The translations under genes and the position numbers were made by a program. The notes beneath the pieces were generated by a model. It searched no databases and had not been told where the DNA came from. It saw only the letters and a program-made list of their open reading frames with translations. A DNA stretch of 64,000 nt from G963662655 sp963666875 (GTDB taxonomy: Bacteria; Cloacimonadota; Cloacimonadia; Cloacimonadales; JAIOQZ01): contig CAXXPU010000012.1 in NCBI GenBank assembly GCA_963666875.2, forward strand, positions 1 through 64,000. The letters run 5' to 3'. This document shows positions 50,892 through 59,931 of this stretch, piece by piece. Position 1 is the first letter of the stretch, and each line of letters starts with the position of its first letter.

Positions 50892-53015
50892 TTACTTCAT
50901 CAGCACCATCTTCTGTGTCACGGTCTTGTTGTCGGCGTTGAGTTTGTAGAAATAGACGCCGCTGGAGACGTTCTTACCGGTTTCGTCGGTACCGTTCCAG
51001 ACGACCGTATTCTTACCCTGGACCGCTCTTCCGTTGAAGAGGCTCTTGACCTTCTGGCCGCGGATGTTATACACTGAAAGCTCTGCGTTCATCTCGCTTG
51101 GAACGTTGAAGCTGATCGTGGTTTCCGGGTTGAAGGGGTTCGGGAAGTTCTGGTTCAATGTGATGCTCTGGCTGACGGAAGGAACTTCATTCACCGCGTC
51201 GATCACGCAGGAGAAATCGACATCGATCGCCATATAGCTGATCGTGCCGCCGTTGTTGTCGCCGATGTTGTTCTGGGCGTAAGATCCGAAGCTATTATCG
51301 TTGAAGTACATAACGTGCAGTTTACCGTGGTTGTCGCCTAGGTCTTCGATCTTGTCGCCAAGATAGAGGTAGCACGGAATCTGACCTTCGAGCTGTTCAA
51401 CGTAATTTCCGTCCGGATCGCTTGCGTTTGCGTTCATGATGATCGGGTCCGACCATGTCATACCGTCGTCGCCGGAAATGGCGATCATGATCTCGGGAGC
51501 GGAAGCCCAATCGACATAGTCTTCGCTGCCGGCATCGTTGTAGTAGCGAGCCTTGAGACCATCCGACCAGATTGCCGCCATCCATCCCGTTTCTTCGTTA
51601 TAGGCGATATTGAAGTAGTTCTCGTGGAACGCTTCCTCCGCGTCGTAGTAGTAGATCGGCCAGTCGCTGATCGCGTTGACGCTGCCCTCTTCGGTATATT
51701 CATCGATTTCGCCGTCGTCGTTGGCATCCCACGGAATGAACGGCATGCCGTCGTTCGGATTTTCGCTTTGCGGGTAGAGGTCGTAACTCATGAAATTGTC
51801 GGTGTTGCTATCGAAGATCAGGCTGCGCATCTGAAGATAGTAGGGCCAGTAAACCCCTTCTTCGTCGGAAGTTCCCTGGAGTGCGTAAGGAGCCTGGAAG
51901 TGCAGACGTCCCTCCGTATCCCAGCGGGTGGTCATGTGACCGGCATGGGTGAAGGAGAAGAAGAGATCGGTAGCATCGAAATGATTCGATCCATCCTGGT
52001 TCTGCGGATTATCGACGTAAACCTCGGAATTGACCACGTGATATTCCCATTCGCCTTCGCAGTAGTTGTCGTTCAGAAGGACGAAGAAATCGGGGTCTGA
52101 ATCAAGGAAATAATCTTCGCCGCCTACAAGGTATCCGAAGAGGGCATATTTGCCGTCCCAGCTACAAACCGATGAGAAGAAAGGACGAATCCAGTTCGGA
52201 TCGGCGTTCCATTCATTCATTTGTGGAATGGTGACATAGGTCCATTCCAGTGAAGAAAAAGCGCCGGATTCAATATCGCTTGTTGAGAAATCGCAATAGG
52301 CGATGAGTACATTCTCAGACGGGTTGCCTTCATCGGAGTGCGCCACATTGTTGTTCGCGAGAATATAGACGCGGCGTTTCCCATCTTGATCATAGCTGGG
52401 CGCTTTACTGATTTCGACGTACGGCCACAGGAATTGATCGTCCGCGAAAGGCGGATTGAAATCGATTGCATCCCAGTCGCTGTTCGGAATCACCCGGAGC
52501 GGTGTGCTGAAGAGTCCGGGCGATAACAGCAGATGCCAGACATCCATACCCAGCGCGACATCGTAGAGCGAGCCGACGCCGGATTCGTAATGCCATGCGT
52601 ACATCGGATCCTGGGTTTCAGGATCGAGCTGGATTCCGGCATAACCTTCGTACTGATCGGTTTGTCCGACGTAGTTTGTCGAATTGACGGTGCCGTCGGA
52701 GTTGATATAGGTGATGTACTCGCGGCGCTGGGCAGCGGCAGTCTCTTTTCCGTGGAAAATCATATAGACGCCGCCATTGTCCTGAACACGCACCGGTGTG
52801 CCGTTGTAGCTGCCCATCATGTAGTCGAAAAATGAGCTCTGAATATCCGTTGGTTCGACGATAAAACTCCAACCGGGTGTTTCACGATGCATCGGTGGCT
52901 TCAATGTGCCATACTCGTTTTGTGCCGTTCGGCCTGGTCCCGGTCTCATCGCGTCGGCAAACATCATACCGATTGCTATAGCGAAAATGACCAGAATTAA
53001 CATACACTTGCGCAT
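50892..53015 (-). CDS. Secreted BNR-like protein with a type IX-type sorting domain (paralogue of 38535-40682)
   Basis: ATG 53015 has GAGGAGGAATT upstream and a signal peptide (ILVIFAIAIGMMFADAMRPG). The 707-residue protein repeats the layout of the protein at 38535: FIVEPTDIQSSFFDYMMGSYNG at the start, then YEGYAG, WPYVEISKAP and LNDNYCEGEWEY. DANDDGEIDEYTEEG, ISGDDGMTWSDPIIMN, MYFNDNSFGSYAQ and a final sorting domain (NFPNPFNPETTISFNV, VYNIRGQKVKSLF, GVYFYKLNA, KMVLMK) complete it. The two are clearly paralogues. It has its own sigma-70-type promoter (53096-53069), unlike the copy behind the sigma-54 promoter. Confidence 0.88.
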   Translation of the reverse strand: MRKCMLILVIFAIAIGMMFADAMRPGPGRTAQNEYGTLKPPMHRETPGWSFIVEPTDIQSSFFDYMMGSYNGTPVRVQDNGGVYMIFHGKETAAAQRREYITYINSDGTVNSTNYVGQTDQYEGYAGIQLDPETQDPMYAWHYESGVGSLYDVALGMDVWHLLLSPGLFSTPLRVIPNSDWDAIDFNPPFADDQFLWPYVEISKAPSYDQDGKRRVYILANNNVAHSDEGNPSENVLIAYCDFSTSDIESGAFSSLEWTYVTIPQMNEWNADPNWIRPFFSSVCSWDGKYALFGYLVGGEDYFLDSDPDFFVLLNDNYCEGEWEYHVVNSEVYVDNPQNQDGSNHFDATDLFFSFTHAGHMTTRWDTEGRLHFQAPYALQGTSDEEGVYWPYYLQMRSLIFDSNTDNFMSYDLYPQSENPNDGMPFIPWDANDDGEIDEYTEEGSVNAISDWPIYYYDAEEAFHENYFNIAYNEETGWMAAIWSDGLKARYYNDAGSEDYVDWASAPEIMIAISGDDGMTWSDPIIMNANASDPDGNYVEQLEGQIPCYLYLGDKIEDLGDNHGKLHVMYFNDNSFGSYAQNNIGDNNGGTISYMAIDVDFSCVIDAVNEVPSVSQSITLNQNFPNPFNPETTISFNVPSEMNAELSVYNIRGQKVKSLFNGRAVQGKNTVVWNGTDETGKNVSSGVYFYKLNADNKTVTQKMVLMK

Positions 53016-53068
53016 AATTCCTCCTCGATTTATTGTAGGTGAAGTGTCATGCATACCATGGATCAAAG

Positions 53069-53096
53069 ATTACATACCCGAGCAGGATATTGTCAA
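53069..53096 (-). promoter_or_regulatory. Promoter of the secreted protein gene at 50892-53015
   Basis: On the minus strand TTGACA (53096-53091) and TGTAAT (53074-53069) are separated by 16 bases, 54 bases before the ATG. Confidence 0.55.
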
Positions 53097-53200
53097 AGAA
53101 AAAGTTTTGGCATGATGGATACCGAGTGATTGTGCTGAGAAAGACGTTGTTGGTACTACCGAAAAAGGGACAGGGATGTCTGGATTCCATAGGGAAAAAA

Positions 53201-53221
53201 GGGCAGACACGGGGTCTGCCC
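53201..53221. repeat. Short GGGCAGAC...GTCTGCCC hairpin
   Basis: GGGCAGAC (53201-53208) and GTCTGCCC (53214-53221) form an 8-bp perfect stem. It is related in sequence to the arms of the 131-bp element at 36855-36985. Confidence 0.6.
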
Positions 53222-53258
53222 CTTCAAGAATCCGCTGACATAATCTCACTTCGCGAAA

Positions 53259-56135
53259 TTACTTCAGCATGATCGCCTTTTTCACCTCGGAATAGCTTCC
53301 GGCCTTGAGCCTTACCAGGAAGATTCCGGAGCCGACCGATCGGTTGTTCATGTCGGTTCCGTTCCAGGTCACTTCATGCCAGCCGGCGTTCACGCGCCCC
53401 TGGTCCATGCGTTGGACAAGCTGTCCGCGGAGGTTGAATATCTCCAGCACGACACGCTCTTCCTGCGCGATTCCGAATTTGAAGGTGGTCGAAGGATTGA
53501 ACGGATTCGGGTATATTTCGGCGAACGTGTCGTTCACGGGAACGATATCCGAACCGGATGTGCCCTGCCATTCGAACTCGGTCTCGATGGGGTCGGATTC
53601 TCCGGTGGTATAGACGCAGGTTACGCCGATGGCGTGAAGGCCCGTGGATGGATTCTCCCAGAGGTATTGCGACTCGGTGACGTTTTGGAGGAGTTCGTCG
53701 TCCAGATAGACGTTGAAGCTCTGGAGGCTGCGATTCCAAGGGAGTTCCCAGGTTATCATCGCGCCGTTATCGACAACATTCACCGCGAGGTTGATCGGCG
53801 GGATGAGCGTCTCGATCAGCTCGACATCCATCTCGATATCCTGATTGACCGTTATATCGCTCTCACCGTAATCGTCGTATCGGTCGAGATCGACTGCGAG
53901 ATTGTACGTACCGTGAACGACGTACGGGAGGATAATCTCACCGGACTCGGGCGCGATTGCCGTATAGACATGGCCGGGGTTGCCGTCCTGATTGGTGAAG
54001 GTCAATTCCGCACCCTCCGGCGATTCTTCGCTGTTCAGCGAGATATTGAACATCGCCAGGCTGGCTTCTGCGTTGGAGACGGTCAGGTTGATCGGTATCT
54101 CGACGAGCGGTGTTGCGGGATCGTTGCTGGAAATCTGGGCAGCGGCGTGATAAGCGCCTTCATCCATACCCGTGGTGTTGAATCCGAGATCGATTCCGAT
54201 CGATTCACCCGGAGCAAGGCTTCCCGAGGCTGTCGTGAGTTCGAGCCAGCCCGGTCCACAGGAGAATTCGACCGCCAGATTGTCACTCACGTAACTGGAA
54301 TTGTAAACCACTTGAAGCCCGTCGGTTCCTGTCGAGTTTTCGATTCCGACGGTCGCGCCGGTGGTTTCTCCGGTCATCGCTTCGTAGAGGTAGGTGATCC
54401 TTCCGCCCCGACGGAGCCGAACCTGAAACGTGACGCCTCCGGTTCCGGAATAGTAGTGCCAGTCGTTGAACTGGATCACGAATTCGTTGGTGGTCTGCAT
54501 TGTGTAAACGATACCGCCATTGCTGCCGTCCATATCCTCCCAGAAGGGGCAGATGATGTTATTCGGGGCGGTTGCACTCGGAATCGTTGCGTTCGTGTAG
54601 GCGGTCATATTGACACTCGATGCCGCAAAACCGAGGAAGCAATTCGAGTTCAGATAGACCTGATTGCACGTCTGACCGTAGTAGGTGAAATCGAATCCGA
54701 TATCGAGCGGACCGGCGTAGCCTTCATCCAGTGCGTCGAAGGAGGAGGAGGGCGTCCAGTTTGTGACAGGGGTGCCGCCCTCAGAAATGTCGTTCCAGAC
54801 ATACATCGGCCCACCCGGTTCGTCACTGTCGATCCAGGTGTAGCCGAATTCGTCGGGACCGCCTTCATCGCGCGATTGTGTTTCACCGGTTCCGAATTCC
54901 GCTTCCCCCTTGGGTAGTTGCGGCGCTTCGGGCGCGTATGGAACATCGACCATCCGGGTGCTTCGATCCATTTCGACCAGATCGATCATATAATCGAGCT
55001 GGCTGTTGCCGTCGTTGGTAATTGTAAACGCCTGACTCTCAACGATCGTGTCGGGTGGAAGCAGCGTATTGATTTCGTCCGGTCCTGCGACGATCACCGG
55101 CGGTTCCATGCAGTTGGCCGTAACGTCGATGACCAGATCGCCATCCGGATCATTGCTGGATATGATCAATTGTTCGTCCACCTGTACCGTGGCGGCCGGG
55201 TTGCATGTGACCGTGATCGTTACGGATTCGCCCGTTTCGAGTGTCCACGGTCCGGACTCGTCGATTGAAAACACGTTGCCGGAGATGGTTACTTCGCTGA
55301 TCTCCAGAGACTGGAGGCCCATGTTCAGGATATCCATGTCAATTGTGTTCGGATATCCAACAAAGACATCATTGAAATCGATTAGATCGTGTGAGGTGCA
55401 TACTGCAGGGACGTCGCCTTCGACAAGGAAGGCGTAGTAGCGCGCCATGAGCTGCTCTTTTGTGTTGATATCTTCGCCGTCGCGGTAAGCGCCGAAGATT
55501 ACGGAAGAACAAATCGTACGATACCCGATTCCGCCTACATTGTAAACACCGCAGATCGAGCCGGTTTGCGTTTCCTGAAAGGCTGTTCCGCCATTCGCGG
55601 TCCATACATCGACGAGATAGTCCGCTTCGTTGGCGTTTTCATAATCGAATGTGAGGTTGTTCATGAATCCCTGGGTCGCACCGACAATATCGGTTACTTC
55701 ACCAGCGTTGTCATTGACGTAATTCGTTCCGAAATAGCTGAATAACGTAGTTGCGACATGATCGGAGCCAAAATCGACTCCCTCGACGTAGATGGCTTTG
55801 CCATCTTCCAAAAAATTGACCAGTCTGGTCTGTTCAGCGGTGCCGACCGCACCGGGTGGTGTGCTTCCGCATCCTAAACACCACACTCCTAATGTGATAA
55901 AAATCACGTCATAACCAGACAGATCGGTAGGCAGTGTGCTGACGGTTGTGTAACCGACACCAAGGGCCGTCAGCGCGTTCTGTAAGCCAACCTGGCATCC
56001 TACCGAACCTCCTGTCTCGGGATTGACAATGGTCGAGCCGTTGTCGTTGTCCCAGAGAAGTACTTCCTGCGCGCTGCAAAGCGCAAAAAGCGTCAGAAGA
56101 CCGAGCAGGATACCAATACGCTTTAATTTGCGCAT
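53259..56135 (-). CDS. Large secreted protein with ASH-like, carboxypeptidase-regulatory and sorting domains
   Basis: ATG 56135 (GGAGGTACGCA upstream) opens a signal peptide (GILLGLLTLFALCSA) of a 958-residue protein. An N-terminal domain (VLLWDNDNGS, LPTDLSGYDVIFITLG, VNFLEDGKAIYVEGVDFG) has a flavodoxin/GATase-like pattern. Next are two 'choice-of-anchor'/ASH Ig-like blocks (SHDLIDFNDVFVGYPNTIDM, ISSNDPDGDLVIDV and ISSNDPATPLVEIPI). A jelly-roll block (GFDFTYYGQTCNQVYLNSNC...FWEDMDGSNGGIVY), a carboxypeptidase-regulatory-like repeat, an Fn3 block and a sorting domain (EIYPNPFNPSTTFKFGI, IFNLRGQLVQRMD, GIFLVRLKAG, KAIMLK) follow. Similar mosaics occur in adhesins and peptidase-associated surface proteins; I see no catalytic motif. 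Confidence 0.85.
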   Translation of the reverse strand: MRKLKRIGILLGLLTLFALCSAQEVLLWDNDNGSTIVNPETGGSVGCQVGLQNALTALGVGYTTVSTLPTDLSGYDVIFITLGVWCLGCGSTPPGAVGTAEQTRLVNFLEDGKAIYVEGVDFGSDHVATTLFSYFGTNYVNDNAGEVTDIVGATQGFMNNLTFDYENANEADYLVDVWTANGGTAFQETQTGSICGVYNVGGIGYRTICSSVIFGAYRDGEDINTKEQLMARYYAFLVEGDVPAVCTSHDLIDFNDVFVGYPNTIDMDILNMGLQSLEISEVTISGNVFSIDESGPWTLETGESVTITVTCNPAATVQVDEQLIISSNDPDGDLVIDVTANCMEPPVIVAGPDEINTLLPPDTIVESQAFTITNDGNSQLDYMIDLVEMDRSTRMVDVPYAPEAPQLPKGEAEFGTGETQSRDEGGPDEFGYTWIDSDEPGGPMYVWNDISEGGTPVTNWTPSSSFDALDEGYAGPLDIGFDFTYYGQTCNQVYLNSNCFLGFAASSVNMTAYTNATIPSATAPNNIICPFWEDMDGSNGGIVYTMQTTNEFVIQFNDWHYYSGTGGVTFQVRLRRGGRITYLYEAMTGETTGATVGIENSTGTDGLQVVYNSSYVSDNLAVEFSCGPGWLELTTASGSLAPGESIGIDLGFNTTGMDEGAYHAAAQISSNDPATPLVEIPINLTVSNAEASLAMFNISLNSEESPEGAELTFTNQDGNPGHVYTAIAPESGEIILPYVVHGTYNLAVDLDRYDDYGESDITVNQDIEMDVELIETLIPPINLAVNVVDNGAMITWELPWNRSLQSFNVYLDDELLQNVTESQYLWENPSTGLHAIGVTCVYTTGESDPIETEFEWQGTSGSDIVPVNDTFAEIYPNPFNPSTTFKFGIAQEERVVLEIFNLRGQLVQRMDQGRVNAGWHEVTWNGTDMNNRSVGSGIFLVRLKAGSYSEVKKAIMLK

Positions 56136-56462
56136 TGCGTACCTCCTGTCCATTAGGGTGTGTCTTTTCAAGGAACTTTCCGTGAAAATGTCTCGTTGTT
56201 TATGGTTGTCAATGATATTCCATACAACGATGTTATAATTACATAATGCACGTTTCGTACCGGTCTTGAGAAAAAGCTTGTCAATCCTCCACAAACGGGT
56301 TCCGGCAGCCGGAAAAATGACTTGACACATTGAATATCGAGATTTTATTGAAAAAATCCCATAGAATATCCGCGGTTTACCGTGCGAATTATTCTGGGAG
56401 TAAAGCCATATCAGGAACGGAATGCTGGCAGGTTATGGCTTATTCTCTAAGGAGAACGAAGT
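56136..56462. other. Divergent intergenic region
   Basis: No gene is supported. It separates the minus-strand secreted protein from the + strand glycan module and must contain both promoters. A TTGACA at 56322-56327 followed by TTTATT at 56344-56349 could serve the rightward genes. Confidence 0.4.
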
Positions 56463-57800
56463 GTGAAATTTTTTCGGGAGAACATGACTCAAAAGGAAAT
56501 GGTGCGATATGCCATTCTGGTTCTTGCCATCGCCGTTTGCTTTGCTCTGTATTTCATGAAGTATTACGAGAACAAGGAACTGGACTCGATGGAGAGGCTC
56601 TATATCCATATCGCGAACGCAATGGGCGATTCGGATTACTCCACGGATGGAAGATCTGCCATCGAATTGATCACCTGGTTCAGCATTCCGTTCTATTCTG
56701 CAATCATTTTTTTGGTTCAAAGCGTTTTTTCGACGGCTGTCACACCGATGATAATACTTCAGGTAATCGTTACCGCGATATCCGTTATATACCTGTACTG
56801 GATCATGAAACGATACGCGAACGGATGGATATCTCTTGCATTTTCAGTCTGTTATATGATGTATTACCCGCTGATGAAGTACTCGTTTTCAATCCTGATG
56901 GAGTCCTTCAGCGCATCGCTGGTAATTTTCTTTGCATACAATATCCTTCGATATGCATCGGATAAAACACGCCGAAACCTTGCCTGGAGCATCGTATGGA
57001 TGATTCTGCTCATCCTTCTCAATAACCGTTTCATCTTCCACGGTTTCGTAGCCTTCTTCGTTATTCTTATCTACCTCTTTAAAAATGATCGTGCCAGCTT
57101 GAAAACATGCTGGATCGGTCTGGCCGCATTCCTCGCGATTCTGATCCCGTGGGAAATCCTGGTTATATCCGTATATAAAGCACCGGTATTCATCTCTCCG
57201 CACAAATCCCGTTTTCTCACGCAGGATTTGAAGGGGCTTGAAGGCAGTGAAGAGGATGAAAATTTTGTTGGTCTCGAAAGATTGGAGATTCTGTCCTACG
57301 AAGGGTATCGTGAGAACTTGAAATCGAGGAGCAGCTTTGGAAATCGAAGAGATATCGCACTGAAGCAGCTCACACCGGAGTATTTCGAGAAGATCGTGAC
57401 GAGACACCGAAAAGAAGGCAGCGGAATCAGAAAATATATGTCCCGGTTGCTGACTTTCTTCCGTTTGTATAGGACGAAAGTAAATTTCGCTACCGGTACG
57501 GATCACAGGCTCAATATCCCGACATCGAAAGCGTATAATCTGTCGCAGATTGCACTGCTTCTGCCTTTTATGCTCCTTTCAATCATCGGTACGATCCGGA
57601 TTTTTAAGAAGAAGGACTTCGGATTATTCATGTTGCTTGTTTTCATGCTATCTCATATTGCGATACATGTATATACGCATGTAATGGCAAGATATAGAGT
57701 CCCGGTGGTTCCAATCTTTTATATCATTGGAATCTTCGGGTTTACTCCTATCGTGGATTATCTGACGAATTTCTTCACGAAGGAACGCAGTAAGGCATAG
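56463..57800 (+). CDS. GT-C-type glycosyltransferase-like membrane protein (PMT_2-like)
   Basis: The start is GTG 56463 after AAGGAGAACGAA; the 445-residue protein has about 9-11 hydrophobic helices. The first periplasmic loop contains MERLYIHIANAMGDSDYSTDGRSA, where acidic residues would serve as the GT-C catalytic base. An internal hydrophilic region (~residues 240-330) and a terminal helix pair with HVMARYRVPVVPIFYI follow. The HxxxRYRxP-like motif is typical of PMT_2/ArnT-type glycosyltransferases that use lipid-linked sugars. It heads a run of glycan genes. Acceptor and donor are unknown. Confidence 0.75.
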   Translation: MKFFRENMTQKEMVRYAILVLAIAVCFALYFMKYYENKELDSMERLYIHIANAMGDSDYSTDGRSAIELITWFSIPFYSAIIFLVQSVFSTAVTPMIILQVIVTAISVIYLYWIMKRYANGWISLAFSVCYMMYYPLMKYSFSILMESFSASLVIFFAYNILRYASDKTRRNLAWSIVWMILLILLNNRFIFHGFVAFFVILIYLFKNDRASLKTCWIGLAAFLAILIPWEILVISVYKAPVFISPHKSRFLTQDLKGLEGSEEDENFVGLERLEILSYEGYRENLKSRSSFGNRRDIALKQLTPEYFEKIVTRHRKEGSGIRKYMSRLLTFFRLYRTKVNFATGTDHRLNIPTSKAYNLSQIALLLPFMLLSIIGTIRIFKKKDFGLFMLLVFMLSHIAIHVYTHVMARYRVPVVPIFYIIGIFGFTPIVDYLTNFFTKERSKA

Positions 57801-57846
57801 ACATGCGACATATTCTGAAATCAACATAAGAAAGATACGAAGTATT

Positions 57847-58791
57847 ATGAAACTTATCATTCAAATTCCGTGCTATAACGAGGAAAAGACGCTTCCTCTC
57901 ACTTTTTCCGATCTTCCGCGAGAAATTCCCGGGATCGATCGAATCGAATATCTCATCATCAACGACGGAAGTACAGATCGAACTGTCGAGGTCGCTAAAG
58001 AGCTTGGTGTCCATCACATCGTGTCTTTCTCCGGCAACCGTGGGCTTTCCGCAGCCTTCTCGGCTGGTCTGAAGCGATGCCTGGAAGAAGGCGCCGACAT
58101 CATCGTCAACACGGACGGTGACAACGCTTTCCCGGGATGGTTGATCCCCGATCTGGTCAAGCCTATCGTCGAACACCGCGCAGATGTGGTGATCGGAAAT
58201 CGAGAAACCAATAAAATCAAACATTATTCTTGGGTGAAGCGCAAGCTACAGCGTATCGGAACAAAGACCGTAAACGCCATGGCCGGTACAACGGTGAGTG
58301 ACGCGGTTTGCGGATTTCGAGCATATTCCGCCGCCGCTGCCAGGAAGATCAATACGCTCTCCAATTATTCCTACACGACGGAGAACCTCATTCAACTCGG
58401 TTACGAGCGGATGAAGATCGTCTCGATGCCCATCGAATTGAACGAAGAAACCCGAAAATCCCGCCTGATGCGCAGCATTCCGCACTTCATCACCAATCAG
58501 ATGCTGACCATGGTGCGCAGCTATTCCTACTACTACGGTATGCGGATATACTCGCTGCTCGCCGCCATCATGTTCATACTCGGTTCGCTGGGGATCGTTC
58601 GTTTCATCTATCTTTATTACGCAACAGGTACCGCCGGCAGGGTGCAGTCTCTGATCGTTTCCTCCATCCTGATCACGCTCGCTATCTTTACATTTCTTAT
58701 CGGAATTATCGCGGACATGATTGGCACGAATCGCAAGTTGATGGAAAAAATGCTCGAGATGATGCGCGAAATGAACCAGAAAAATGAGTAA
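57847..58791 (+). CDS. Family 2 glycosyltransferase (DPM1/GtrB-like)
   Basis: The 314-residue protein has a GT-A domain: IIQIPCYNEEKTLPLTF, EYLIINDGSTDRTVEVAKEL, then GNRGLSAAFSAGLKRCLEEGADIIVNTDGDN (DxD-like) and ADVVIGNRETNKI. KLQRIGTKTVNAMAGTTVSDAVCGFRAYS follows. Two C-terminal helices (RIYSLLAAIMFILGSLGIVRF and ILITLAIFTFLIGIIADMIG) indicate a polyprenyl-phosphate glycosyltransferase that makes lipid-linked sugar at the inner face. It would supply the donor for the GT-C-like protein just upstream. Confidence 0.92.
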   Translation: MKLIIQIPCYNEEKTLPLTFSDLPREIPGIDRIEYLIINDGSTDRTVEVAKELGVHHIVSFSGNRGLSAAFSAGLKRCLEEGADIIVNTDGDNAFPGWLIPDLVKPIVEHRADVVIGNRETNKIKHYSWVKRKLQRIGTKTVNAMAGTTVSDAVCGFRAYSAAAARKINTLSNYSYTTENLIQLGYERMKIVSMPIELNEETRKSRLMRSIPHFITNQMLTMVRSYSYYYGMRIYSLLAAIMFILGSLGIVRFIYLYYATGTAGRVQSLIVSSILITLAIFTFLIGIIADMIGTNRKLMEKMLEMMREMNQKNE

Positions 58792-58821
58792 ACTGCTTCC
58801 GCGCGGACATCGGGGATTATT

Positions 58822-59931
58822 GTGAACAAATACGAATTGATTGACCGCATTCTAAGCAGAAAGTGGTCACAAGAACGGATTCGGCGATATATCGGCGATT
58901 TCTCCGCTTCGTGCATCGCGTACTCGAGCGATCCCGCAATGCGCGAGAATGCCGCATCCGGTGGTGTGACATCCACAATTCTTTCCTGGCTTCTACAAAC
59001 CGACGAGATCGACGGAGCGCTGGTCTGTACAACTGAAATCACCGATGGATCACTCGTCGTATCACATGTCATCGCTGAAAACCAATCAGAAATAATCGAC
59101 GCGCAGGGCAGTAAATACCAGAAAAGCGACTTCTTCCAAAGCGCGATTCCCATGATACGGGATTTCGAAGGGAAGGTTGCAGTAGTTGGCCTTCCGTGCC
59201 AACTTACATTTCTGAAGCAGCAGATGGAGAGCGATCCGGATCTGAAAGAGAAGATCGTTTGCACGATCGCGCTGTTCTGCGGACACAACAACGAGCCGGA
59301 ATTGATCGCTCAGACGCTCCGTAAGCTGGAGAAGCAAGCAGGTGGATCACGTATCAAACGATTCGTTTTTCGCAAGGGAAGCTGGCGCGGCAAGCTCGAG
59401 GCCGAATTCGAGAACGGCGCGGTAATCAATGCTCCTGCCTCGCGCTATACGCTGTATCACAATCTCTTCTTCTTCGCAGAAAAGAAGTGCCTCTCCTGCT
59501 ACGATCACTTCGGTTACAACGCGGATTTCTGCATCGGCGATGCCTGGTTGATGCAAATGAAACAGAAGAAGCACAAGCACAACGCTATCATCGCGAAAAA
59601 CGAGAAAGCCGCGAAAATCCTCGACCGGATGACCAAGGCAGAAAAGCTGATTCTCGAATGGAAAGATATCCAGTTCATCCTCGAAGCGCAATCGAGATCG
59701 ATCCGGCTGCACTACAACGTTACTTCGCGTAGAAAAGCAGGCAGAATTTTCGGCTTGAATATTCACGACCGGGTAAACATCCGGACGAATCCAATCGAGG
59801 ATATCCTCGCGTTTTTCCTCATGTTCAACTGGGTCTGGAGCAACGGTAGATTCTCCAGGTACGTGCTGAAGGTTCCCAGGCAGATCATGAAATTATATCT
59901 CTACTTCATCAAAGCACTGGAGATTGTCTGA
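58822..59931 (+). CDS. FrhB-type (F420 hydrogenase/dehydrogenase beta-subunit-like) protein of a glycan cluster
   Basis: Start is GTG 58822. The 369-residue protein carries FrhB_N and FrhB_C patterns: AMRENAASGGVTSTILSWLL, IIDAQGSKYQKSDFF, VAVVGLPCQLTFLKQQ, VCTIALFCGHNNEPEL, then CLSCYDHFGYNADFCIGDAWL. In F420 enzymes these bind flavin and an Fe-S cluster. In non-methanogens the family is repeatedly encoded beside polysaccharide pyruvyl transferases in exopolysaccharide clusters, as here (TGATG overlap with the next gene). A redox step on a sugar is presumed but the reaction is unproven. Confidence 0.85.
   Translation: MNKYELIDRILSRKWSQERIRRYIGDFSASCIAYSSDPAMRENAASGGVTSTILSWLLQTDEIDGALVCTTEITDGSLVVSHVIAENQSEIIDAQGSKYQKSDFFQSAIPMIRDFEGKVAVVGLPCQLTFLKQQMESDPDLKEKIVCTIALFCGHNNEPELIAQTLRKLEKQAGGSRIKRFVFRKGSWRGKLEAEFENGAVINAPASRYTLYHNLFFFAEKKCLSCYDHFGYNADFCIGDAWLMQMKQKKHKHNAIIAKNEKAAKILDRMTKAEKLILEWKDIQFILEAQSRSIRLHYNVTSRRKAGRIFGLNIHDRVNIRTNPIEDILAFFLMFNWVWSNGRFSRYVLKVPRQIMKLYLYFIKALEIV

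Noticed and set aside
53376..54917. A 513-residue + strand open frame
   Set aside because: It is antisense to the large sorting-domain protein and has no start signal or recognisable domain.
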